A program made the translations under genes and the position numbers. The notes beneath the pieces were generated by a model. The model was given only the letters and a program-made list of their open reading frames with translations, was not told the DNA's origin and did not search any database. Source: Luteitalea pratensis (lineage in GTDB: Bacteria > Acidobacteriota > Vicinamibacteria > Vicinamibacterales > Vicinamibacteraceae). From it: DNA of 64,000 bases. Every line of letters begins with the position of its first letter. Position 1 is the first letter of the stretch. This document shows positions 48,180-55,662 of this stretch, piece after piece. The stretch lies in the NCBI RefSeq assembly GCF_001618865.1, contig NZ_CP015136.1, positions 5,553,001 to 5,617,000 on the forward strand, given 5' to 3'.

Positions 48180-48659
48180 GATAAGAACCTCCAGCGATCG
48201 CGATTCGATTCGCGCCGCGTGATTGAGTGGCCCCGGCCTCCGAATTCGTGACACGTCGATCGAGGCACGGCACAAGCACGCGAACCGGCCCCAGATACGG
48301 AGCGGAATGCACGGAAGTTCGAACAAATATTTGCGTTCTACGTTGTTCGGTCGAGAGGCGATCGACGTTGTCCGGCAGGTTTGCGCACAGGTGTCCGGAT
48401 GCGGACAGTCTGTCGATCGATTGAATGGCTATCGCTTACGCATCACGGATGGATGCGACGTTCGGAACGTGCGTGTGCTGCCGGACGTGTCCGGCAGACG
48501 ATGCGACGGATGTGACCGTCGGACAGAGTTCTCCGGCTACACAGAGATGGGCGCGTCGACCTGAAGGTCGACGCCTGCATGCGGGGGGTCGTAGCCGTCG
48601 ACCTTCAGGTCGACGGCCTTCAACGAAGCGGGGTCGTACGAAGAGCGCCGCGACGGGAT
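48180..48659. other. Upstream region of the propeller gene plus two class C palindromes
   Basis: No gene. It includes the propeller-gene promoter region. Palindromes lie at 48553-48574 (arms GCGTCGACCT/AGGTCGACGC) and 48594-48617 (arms GCCGTCGACCT/AGGTCGACGGC in the opposite sense). Confidence 0.65.
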
Positions 48660-49135
48660 GCAGGCGCTACGGAAGCCTCGTAGCCAATGCGTTGGTGCCG
48701 GCGGCCCCTGGTCCACCCAGCGAAATGCGGGCGCGTCGGCGGTCCAATGGAGCCTCCGGGAAGAACACAACCCGTGAACCGAAGCTGGTAGGGCGCGCTC
48801 TCAGAGCGCGCCGTCGGGGCCGGGCTCGGCCACCTTCGCGCAACGCGCTTCGGCGCCCAAGGAGAGGCGGCCTACCGTCGGCATATCGCCGCGTCGAGTC
48901 GTACTCAGGCGGCTCGTGTAGGCGCGCGGTTCCCGCCGGCGGGCTTCGCGTCAGCGGTGTCGACCGATTCCGTGGCCACGACGGACGGCTCCATGCCCCA
49001 GATCGCGCGCTGCACGATGATCGGCCCGGTCACGGCGGAAGTGCCCCACGCGGAGAGGGCGCCGGTGCCGGCCGGGGTGACCCGTGCGGTGATGGTTCCG
49101 GGAAACGACATGCGAGTGCTCATCACCGACTTGTG
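48660..49135 (-). pseudogene. Debris of a third AEGAT-repeat protein
   Basis: Minus-strand pieces match the end of the neighbouring propeller gene. At about 48660-48720, AAGTNALATRLP* corresponds to WAAGTNALATRLQ*. Just upstream, VFFPEA corresponds to EFFPEA. At 48960-49040, TGPIIVQRAIWGME corresponds to VPIIVERSMWWPG. The pieces are separated by deletions and by a class A element at 48787-48876. No continuous frame joins them. Confidence 0.65.
48787..48876. repeat. Class A element with long conserved loop (core II)
   Basis: GGTAG plus a perfect stem GGCGCGCTC/GAGCGCGCC (48792-48812, loop TCA). Then GGCCACCTTCGCGC, ACGCGCTTCGGCGCCCAAGG and a closing GGCCTACC. The same core occurs at 62783-62842 and, inverted, at 49416-49470. 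Confidence 0.85.
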
Positions 49136-49169
49136 GGCGCGCTGGGCAGAAACGTGACACCCGCCTTCG

Positions 49170-49350
49170 CCTTGGCGGCTTCGCTGAGGCTTCGGCGGGC
49201 TTCGCCCCGACGTTGGCGCAGTCCGCCGAGGCTTCGGCGGGCTTCGCCCCGACGTTGGCGCAGTCCGCCGCGGCTTCGGCGGGCTTCGCCGCGACGTCGG
49301 CGGAGTCCGCTGCGGCTTCGGCGGGCTGTGCCGCGACAGGGCGGGCTTCC
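49170..49350. repeat. 42-bp tandem repeat, about four copies
   Basis: Units of GAGGCTTCGGCGGGCTTCGC plus CCCGACGTTGGCGCAGTCCGCC, decaying toward the right. In one minus-strand frame it would read AEASADCANVGAKP, but no gene start or partner supports translation. Internal CCGCCGAGGCTTCGGCGG palindromes make it hairpin-rich. Confidence 0.85.
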
Positions 49351-49415
49351 CTGCGAACTTCGATGTGATTTCGTGTCAAGTCGCAGGGCGCGTCCGGAGG
49401 ACTGCCTCACCTGGG

Positions 49416-49470
49416 AGGGCCGGCTCTCGGTGGGCGCCGAAGCGCGTTGCGCGAAGGCAGCCGGCCGGCC
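49416..49470. repeat. Class A element with core II, inverted, upstream of the permease
   Basis: GGGCCGGCTC, then TGGGCGCCGAAGCGCGTTGC, GCGAAGGCAG and CCGGCCGGCC: the reverse complement of the core II elements at 48787 and 62783. It ends 35 bp before the permease start codon. Confidence 0.8.
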
Positions 49471-49505
49471 TCGAGAGACGGGACGGGTATACTGCGCGCC
49501 ACTCG

Positions 49506-50897
49506 ATGAGCAGCGCACCCCCGCCTTCGCATCCTGGTCAGTCGCACGGCCTGATTCGCCAGTTCGGCCTGCTCCAGGCCACGGCGCTGAACATGTCGAA
49601 CATGATCGGGATCGGGCCGTTCATCACGATCCCGCTGCTGATGACCGCGCTCGGTGGGCCGCAGGCGCTGCTGGGGTGGCTCGTCTCACTGGTCATCGTC
49701 ATCGCCGACGGCTTGATCTGGAGTGAACTCGGCGCGGCGATGCCGGGATCGGGGGGCACCTACCAGTACCTGCGCGAGGGTTTCGGCAGGGAGAAGGTGG
49801 GCCGGCTGATGGCGTTCCTGTTCATCTGGCAGTTCATCCTGTCAGGGCCGCTGGAGATCGCCTCGGGGTACATCGGCTTTGCCCAGTACGCCCGCTATTT
49901 CTGGCCGGGCATGTCGCGGACGTACGTCATCGCCATCGCGTTGGCGGTGGGGGTCGTCAACATCGCGCTCCTCTACCGGCGCATCGAATCGGTCGGGCGG
50001 CTGACGGTCACGCTGTGGATCGGCACGTTGCTGACGACGCTGGCCGTGATCGTCAGCGGCGCCCTGTATTTCCAGGCTGGCGTGGCCTTCGACGTCCCGC
50101 CGGGGGCGTTCACGTTCTCGCTGGGCTTCCTGCTCGGCCTCGGCGCCGCGGCGCGCGTCGGCATCTACGACTACCTCGGCTACTACAACATCTGCTACAT
50201 CGGCGACGAAGTGCGCAACCCGGGTCACGTCATCCCGCGCTCGATCATCATCAGCGTCTTCGCGGTCGCGGTGATCTACATCGCCATCAACCTGTCGATC
50301 ATCGGCGTCGTGTCCTGGCGCGAGTTCGTGCCGGCGTCGGCCAACCCGCAGGCCGATTTCATCGTGTCGGTGTTCATGGAGCGCCTGTACGGCACGTCGG
50401 TAGCCAGCGTGTTCACGCTGCTGGTGCTGTGGACGGCCTTCGGATCGGTCTTCGCGCTGCTGCTCGGCTACTCGCGGATTCCCTACGCGGCCGCCCTCGA
50501 CGGCACGTTCTTCCGTGTCTTCGGCCGGCTCCACCCGACGCAGCACTTCCCGCACGTCGCGCTCCTGACCGTCGGCGCGCTGGCCATGGTGGGCAGCACG
50601 CTGAGCCTGGGGTTGGTCATCGACGCGCTGGTGACGATGCGGATCCTCGTCCAGTTCATCGGCCAGATGGCTGCGCTCGTGCTGCTGCGGCGAACACAGC
50701 CGGACATGCCACGGCCGTTCCGTGTCTGGCTCTATCCGCTGCCGCTGGTGCTGGCGCTGTTCGGCTGGCTGTTCCTGTTTGCCACCACGGACCCCTTCGT
50801 GATCCTGTTCGGCCTGGCCCTGCTGGCGGCAGGAGCCGTCGCGTTCCTCGTGTGGTCGCGCCAGACCCGCCGCTGGCCTTTCGAGATCTCGAGGTAG
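49506..50897 (+). CDS. APC-superfamily amino-acid permease
   Basis: 463 residues from the ATG at 49506. About 12 helices. The unwound helix-1 motif is NMSNMIGIGPFITIPLL, followed by LIWSELGAAMPGSGGTYQYLREGFG. The later IYDYLGYYNICYIGDEVRNPGHVIPRSI region is typical of APC permeases. Substrate not determinable. The C terminus ends FEISR*; the TAG belongs to the GGTAG of the class A element beginning at 50893. Confidence 0.88.
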   Translation: MSSAPPPSHPGQSHGLIRQFGLLQATALNMSNMIGIGPFITIPLLMTALGGPQALLGWLVSLVIVIADGLIWSELGAAMPGSGGTYQYLREGFGREKVGRLMAFLFIWQFILSGPLEIASGYIGFAQYARYFWPGMSRTYVIAIALAVGVVNIALLYRRIESVGRLTVTLWIGTLLTTLAVIVSGALYFQAGVAFDVPPGAFTFSLGFLLGLGAAARVGIYDYLGYYNICYIGDEVRNPGHVIPRSIIISVFAVAVIYIAINLSIIGVVSWREFVPASANPQADFIVSVFMERLYGTSVASVFTLLVLWTAFGSVFALLLGYSRIPYAAALDGTFFRVFGRLHPTQHFPHVALLTVGALAMVGSTLSLGLVIDALVTMRILVQFIGQMAALVLLRRTQPDMPRPFRVWLYPLPLVLALFGWLFLFATTDPFVILFGLALLAAGAVAFLVWSRQTRRWPFEISR

Positions 50898-51018
50898 GGA
50901 CCGCTCTCCGAGCGGCCCATCTCAACGGCATGGCCAACGCCGCGATGGCGCGATGGACGCCTCGGAGAGGCGTCCCTACCAATCCTCGCGATGGACGCCT
51001 CGGAGAGACGTCCCTACC
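50893..51018. repeat. Class A inverted hairpin pair plus a third tandem hairpin
   Basis: The left hairpin, 50893-50918, has GGTAG then GGACCGCTC/GAGCGGCCC. A 36-bp spacer follows. The right hairpin, 50955-50980, has GGACGCCTC/GAGGCGTCC then CTACC. A further copy at 50993-51018, 38 bp on, has one mismatch. The first GGTAG contains the permease stop codon. Confidence 0.9.
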
Positions 51019-51083
51019 AATCCTGTTGACTCAATCTGCCCTGATGGGTCAGCGTACGCGGCAAACGCACAGGGGGCTCGCTC

Positions 51084-52508
51084 ATGACTACACTGCCACC
51101 CGCACCCGTACCGGGACTCCCCGCCCTCGCTGGCCTTTGTTCCATTCCTCAGGCCACCGCGCCGGGGCTCAGCGTGGATCACACCGTCATGCGCCTGAAG
51201 CGCCTGCACGCCGTAGCGCGGGCAGCACAGCGCGTACTGGTCGCGCGCATCACCGACGAGCCGCAGTACGAACTCAAGATGCTGTACAGCCATCACGCCT
51301 GGCTGCTCGCGGAGTTGGTGACCGCCATCCGCGGGCGCGTCGGCGAGATGCGTGAGCCTCCCCTCGGTCTCGAGGATCCGCCGCCACCGGCACTGCAACT
51401 CGCGCTCGACGAGATCGCGGCGTCTCCCGACGGCACCCACTTGTGTGCGGGGCTGTACACGGTGCTGCTGCCGGCGCTCGACGATGCGTGCGCATCCCTG
51501 CATGCTGACGCGCACCCGCTGGCCGATGCGCCGACACGCTACCTCCTTCGCCATGCACGCCTTGATCTCGCCGACCTCCTCGCTGCCGGGCAGCAGGCCG
51601 CGCAGGCCCTCGCCGCGATAGCGGAACCCTCGACCAGCTGGCTCGAGGTCGTGCGCACCGCCCTCGCCGCAGCGGGTGGTCTCGATGGCACGGTCGCGGA
51701 CACCGTTGTGTGCCCGACGCCACGCTTCTCCGCGACGCCACGGCCCTACGATCCCGTGCCGCGGCGCGACGCGCGCTTCCCGGATCCGTACAACATGGCG
51801 GTGAACGCCGAGGCGTTCATCTATGACACCTCGTTCCCGCCCGAGCCCAAGCGGCTGATGCTGGCCTACAAGCGGCTGCGCGAGATCGACGTTCCGGAGA
51901 TGATGGCGAGCATCATCACCGAGACCGAGGGCAAGCCCTGGGGCTACACCCGCGACATGACGCGGCAGCTCTGGGACGAAGCGCGGCACGCGATGATGGG
52001 CGAGGTGCTGTTTGCCGACCTCGGCGTGGACTGGCCGGCGCTGGTGCGGGTGAACTTCACGTGGTCGCTCGGACTCAACACGCAGATCGCGGCCCTCGAG
52101 CGCCATGCGGTGCTGTACTTCATCGAACAGGGCCTGATGCCGCGCCACGGCAAGCGCTACGAGTGGGAGGTGGCGCAGGCCGCGGGCTCACCGCTCGCGA
52201 TCAACTTCCAGGACTACGACTGGGCCGACGAGGTGTTGCACGCGCGCATCGGCAAGCAGTGGTACGTCTCGGCGATGCCGAGCCAGACCGAGGCGCTTCG
52301 TGCCGGCGATCGCGCGTGGTCGACGGTGCTGATGGACTATGGCGCATGGCAGCGTGACGGCCTGACCCAACATGAGAACTGGTGGCCAGCCCTGTACGCG
52401 GACGCATGCCGCAGGCTGGGGTGGACGCACGATCCGCGCGTGGCCGCCTTCAACACCTCCTATGCGGAACAACGCGCCGACCTGAAATCGGTGAGTCACT
52501 CGGGGTAA
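51084..52508 (+). CDS. Ferritin-like diiron-type protein (DUF455-like), function unknown
   Basis: 474 residues, no signal peptide. The N-terminal half is helical (HTVMRLKRLHAVARAAQRVLVA; YSHHAWLLAELVTAIR). The C half has repeated metal-type helices: NAEAFIYDTSF, SIITETEGKPWGYTRDM, LWDEARHAMMGEVLFADLG and FQDYDWADEVLHARIGKQWY. The E-x-x-H pairs (EARH, EVLH) fit a ferritin-like four-helix diiron site. Family assignment is tentative and substrate unknown. The glycerol facilitator gene starts 4 bp after its stop, so the two are likely co-transcribed. Confidence 0.65.
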   Translation: MTTLPPAPVPGLPALAGLCSIPQATAPGLSVDHTVMRLKRLHAVARAAQRVLVARITDEPQYELKMLYSHHAWLLAELVTAIRGRVGEMREPPLGLEDPPPPALQLALDEIAASPDGTHLCAGLYTVLLPALDDACASLHADAHPLADAPTRYLLRHARLDLADLLAAGQQAAQALAAIAEPSTSWLEVVRTALAAAGGLDGTVADTVVCPTPRFSATPRPYDPVPRRDARFPDPYNMAVNAEAFIYDTSFPPEPKRLMLAYKRLREIDVPEMMASIITETEGKPWGYTRDMTRQLWDEARHAMMGEVLFADLGVDWPALVRVNFTWSLGLNTQIAALERHAVLYFIEQGLMPRHGKRYEWEVAQAAGSPLAINFQDYDWADEVLHARIGKQWYVSAMPSQTEALRAGDRAWSTVLMDYGAWQRDGLTQHENWWPALYADACRRLGWTHDPRVAAFNTSYAEQRADLKSVSHSG

Positions 52509-52512
52509 ATGG

Positions 52513-53322
52513 ATGCGTGAAGCGCTCGCGGAATTCTTCGGCACGGCCCTCCTCATCGTCTTCGGCGTCGGCGTCGTGGCCCAGACCGTCCTGAGCGGCG
52601 GTTCGCAAGGCAGCCCGCTGGCTATCAACCTGTGCTGGGGCCTGGCCGTCATCCTGGCCGTCTATGCGTCAGCGGGCGTGAGTGGCGCCCACCTGAATCC
52701 GGCGGTCACGCTCGCGCTCGCGCTGCGCCGCGGCTTCCCATGGGCCCGGGTCGGGCCGTACGTCGTCGCGCAGATGCTCGGCGCCTTCGTCGGCGCGGCC
52801 GTCGTGTATGTGACATACCGCGAGGCGTTCGGGGCATTCGACGGTGGCGTCCGTCAGGTGCTCGGCGCGAAGGGCACGGCCGGCATCTTCGCGACCTACC
52901 CGGCAGCCTACCTCTCGACGCTTGGCGGCTTCGTCGATCAGGTCGTCGGCACCGCGCTGCTCGTGGCGATGGTCTTCGCCATCAGCGACGAACGCAATGC
53001 GCCGCCCGCCGCCTCGCTGGCACCGGTGTTCGTCGGCCTCACCGTGATGGCTATCGGGATGGGATTCGGCGCCAATGCCGGCTATGCCATCAATCCCGCC
53101 CGTGACTTCGGGCCACGCCTGTTCACGGCCGTCGCCGGCTGGGGCGGCGGCGTCTTCACTGCCGCCAACGGCTGGTGGTGGGTCCCCATCATCGCGCCCT
53201 GCGTCGGCGCGGTCGTCGGTGGCACGGCCTACGACCTGTGCATCCGCGCCCACCATCCGGCGATCACCAACCGGATCGGAGATCCGCTCCAGCGCGCCGA
53301 GGCGAAGGACCAGCTTCGGTAA
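52513..53322 (+). CDS. glpF: Glycerol facilitator / aquaglyceroporin
   Basis: 269 residues, six membrane helices and two half-helices with the NPA boxes HLNPAVT (N62-A64) and AINPARD (N194-A196). The Asp after the second box (D198) and the following FGPRLF are GlpF-type rather than water-channel features, and the loop between helices is long as in glycerol channels. No glpK or glpD adjoins it. It lies 4 bp after the ferritin-like gene. Confidence 0.92.
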   Translation: MREALAEFFGTALLIVFGVGVVAQTVLSGGSQGSPLAINLCWGLAVILAVYASAGVSGAHLNPAVTLALALRRGFPWARVGPYVVAQMLGAFVGAAVVYVTYREAFGAFDGGVRQVLGAKGTAGIFATYPAAYLSTLGGFVDQVVGTALLVAMVFAISDERNAPPAASLAPVFVGLTVMAIGMGFGANAGYAINPARDFGPRLFTAVAGWGGGVFTAANGWWWVPIIAPCVGAVVGGTAYDLCIRAHHPAITNRIGDPLQRAEAKDQLR

Positions 53323-53395
53323 CGCCGGGTACCGGGTACCGGGTGCCGGGTGCCGGGTACACGACGGTAGGGCCGGCTCTCCGAGCCCGGTCCAC
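53323..53395. repeat. CCGGGTA tandem array and class A hairpin
   Basis: Five or so GGGTACC/GGGTGCC units (53328-53360) run directly into GGTAG and the arms GGCCGGCTC/GAGCCCGG (53366-53395). Confidence 0.8.
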
Positions 53396-53435
53396 GCCAG
53401 GATTTCCGGCTTCACGGGATCCCTGCTAGCCTGCC

Positions 53436-54719
53436 GTGGTGGCCTCCTCCGGCTGGCCGGCGCGCGTACGGGAAGGCTCCAGGCGCCTGGCGGCCGGCCT
53501 CGTCCTGCTGCTTGCTGCCGGGATCGGTGTCGGCGACGACCTCCGCAGCGCCCCGGGCGTCAGGCTCGGCACGCGCGAAGTGATGCTCGACCTGCCCCAC
53601 CTCGGGACCTCCGCGGTCCAGATCCCGAGGGCGAGCGCGACCGGCGTGGTGCTGATGCTGCATCGCGGCGGTTCTCGGGCCGAGCGCAGCGCCCTCACGC
53701 AGGCCATTCCGTCCAGTGTGCTCCTGATCGATGTCGATGCGACGCGCCTCGAGATGCCGCAGTCGGCCGCCTGCGCGTTCGCTGCCGCGATCCTCGAAGA
53801 CGTCTCGCGACGCGCCCAGCGCGACGCAGGGCTCAAACGTTACCTGCCTCCCGTCGTGCTTGCGACTCCGGGTGCGCTGGGGTTTGCCGGCCCGGCGATG
53901 GCCGGCGCATCCCCTGGCGCGCTGCCGGCCGCGGTGTCGGTGGGCGCGCCAATCGAGCACCTTCCGCACAGCTGCGGCGCCGACCCAGCCCGGGGCGCCG
54001 CGAACAAGGCGCCCTGGCTCCACGCCTCCAACGCACACACCTTGCGCACGCCCCTCGAGGAAGCACTGGCGATGGCTGCGCTCGAACCGCAGCACGACGC
54101 CACGCCGGTGCAGCGCTGGCTGCGCCATTTCGACCTGCCACTGACCGCTGCCTGGTCGTCGCGGCCACGCGGGATGCTGGTGCTGCTGTCGCCGGCCCGC
54201 GGCTGGCGCCAGCCCGAGGAAGCGCTCGCGCAGCGACTCGCATCAGCCGGCATCCACGTCGTCGGCATCGATGCGCTGCATTCGTTCTGGCAGCGGCGGT
54301 CCCCTCGTGACGTGGCGCTCGAACTCCAGCGGCTCACCGACGCGCTCGCCAGCACCGGACTGCCGGTCTACATCGGCGGACGCGAATTCGGAGCCGAGAC
54401 GATGGCGGTGGCGGGCGAGATGATGACGCCGGCACGAAAGATTGCCGGAGTGGTCCTCGTCGACCCGGGCCCGACGGCCTTTTTTGAGGTCGAGCCGCCC
54501 GCACTCGCGCTGCGCCCCACCGGCCCGAGCGACTGGTCGACACGCGCGGCCGTGACGGGCCTCGACCGACCGACCCTGTGTGTCGCCCATGCCGCCCCGG
54601 CCAACAGCTCCCTGCTGTGTCGATCGCTCGCCGGACGCGGGCAGGCAACGCTGGCGCAGACCGGCGCCGACGCAACCGCCCTCGCCAACACGATCGCGCG
54701 CTTCATCCTCGATCGGTAG
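53436..54719 (+). CDS. AcvB/VirJ-like alpha/beta-hydrolase-fold protein lacking the Ser nucleophile
   Basis: 427 residues with an N-terminal hydrophobic signal (RLAAGLVLLLAAGIGVG). The C-terminal half resembles VirJ/AcvB: RGMLVLLSPARGWRQPEEALAQRLASAGIHVVGIDALHSFWQRRSPRDVALELQRL in shorter segments (AGIHVVGIDALHSFWQRRSP). The usual nucleophile elbow G-Y-S-F-G-A is replaced by G-R-E-F-G-A, with Glu at 317. AcvB-type proteins hydrolyse or bind aminoacyl phospholipids in the periplasm; this copy may have lost catalysis. It overlaps the convergent Usp gene by 17 bp. Confidence 0.65.
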   Translation: MVASSGWPARVREGSRRLAAGLVLLLAAGIGVGDDLRSAPGVRLGTREVMLDLPHLGTSAVQIPRASATGVVLMLHRGGSRAERSALTQAIPSSVLLIDVDATRLEMPQSAACAFAAAILEDVSRRAQRDAGLKRYLPPVVLATPGALGFAGPAMAGASPGALPAAVSVGAPIEHLPHSCGADPARGAANKAPWLHASNAHTLRTPLEEALAMAALEPQHDATPVQRWLRHFDLPLTAAWSSRPRGMLVLLSPARGWRQPEEALAQRLASAGIHVVGIDALHSFWQRRSPRDVALELQRLTDALASTGLPVYIGGREFGAETMAVAGEMMTPARKIAGVVLVDPGPTAFFEVEPPALALRPTGPSDWSTRAAVTGLDRPTLCVAHAAPANSSLLCRSLAGRGQATLAQTGADATALANTIARFILDR

Positions 54720-55653
54720 GCTGATCGAGAAAGGACAGCGTGCCTTCGGCGCGAGCCTCGTGCGGCACCGCGAGCACCGGCACGGGCGACGCGCACAAGA
54801 CCCGGTAGGCCACAGTCCCGACACGTGTACCGAGCAGGCCGGGCACGCCACGCAACGCGAGCACGACGAGGTCGACCTCGGCGCGATTGGCTACCTGCGC
54901 AATCCGCTCGGCCACCGGTCCTTCGACGACCTCGAGAGTGGGACCGGGCGTGCCGCCCAGCGACTCCGCGAGTCGTTCGAGCGCCTGATGCGCGGCACCG
55001 GTCACTGACGCGCGGAGTCCACTCAGCTCATCCTCGAGCAGCGAGGCCATCGTCGGCTGCAGCACGGTCCAACGGCTCTCCTCGCCACCAGCCACCACGT
55101 GCAGCAGGCGCAACCGGGCATGGCTGGCGCGGGCCACGCGATCGGCAAGGCTTGCATCGTCGAACGCGTGATCGTGGAACTCGATCGGGGCGAGCACCTC
55201 CTCCATCGCGCCGAGCGTGCGCAGCGCAGTGCCGTCGATTGCCGGGGGCACGACGAGGACCGGTCGCGTCGTCCTGCGGAGCACCCGCTCGGCCACCGAT
55301 CCGAAGACGAACTTGCGCACCCCGCTCGCGCCCTGAGTGGCGAGCACCAGGAGTTGCGCATCGGCCTGATCGGCCTGCGCGAGGATCTCGCTGGCTGGAT
55401 CGCCGACCTGCACCAGCAGGCGGTGTCGAGAGGACGCGCCCGGGCCGAGGGTCTCGTCGACGAACCCGGCAAGCGCGCCGGAAAGCAGCACCGGCTCGCG
55501 GCCGCCCGCCCGCATCCGCTCGGCAGTCGCGAGCAACGGATCGGCGACGGTGACGATGGTCAGCGGCTGGCGGAACGTGGCAGCGATTCGGCCCGCCGCG
55601 GTGAGGGCCAGCGCCGAGGCGCGAGAGAAGTCGATGGCGCAGAGGACCGACAT
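54703..55653 (-). CDS. Tandem-domain universal stress protein
   Basis: 316 residues with two Usp domains. Domain 1 (1-145) starts VLCAIDFSRASALAL and has the nucleotide-loop GASGVRKFVFGSVAERVLR and RPVLVVP. Domain 2 (about 150-300) has HARLRLLHVV and GLLGTRVGTVAYRVL followed by VPVLAVP; its glycine loop is less canonical. The last 20 residues are a variable tail. Cytosolic, probably ATP-binding through domain 1. It lies 9 bp after the recD2 stop on the same strand. Confidence 0.88.
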   Translation of the reverse strand: MSVLCAIDFSRASALALTAAGRIAATFRQPLTIVTVADPLLATAERMRAGGREPVLLSGALAGFVDETLGPGASSRHRLLVQVGDPASEILAQADQADAQLLVLATQGASGVRKFVFGSVAERVLRRTTRPVLVVPPAIDGTALRTLGAMEEVLAPIEFHDHAFDDASLADRVARASHARLRLLHVVAGGEESRWTVLQPTMASLLEDELSGLRASVTGAAHQALERLAESLGGTPGPTLEVVEGPVAERIAQVANRAEVDLVVLALRGVPGLLGTRVGTVAYRVLCASPVPVLAVPHEARAEGTLSFLDQPTDRG

Positions 55654-55662
55654 GGCGCAAGT

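Noticed and set aside
48425-49726. 433-codon plus-strand open frame over the 49-kb gap
   Set aside because: The translation runs through palindromes, the 42-bp repeat and antisense AEGAT debris; only its last part overlaps the real permease start in another frame.
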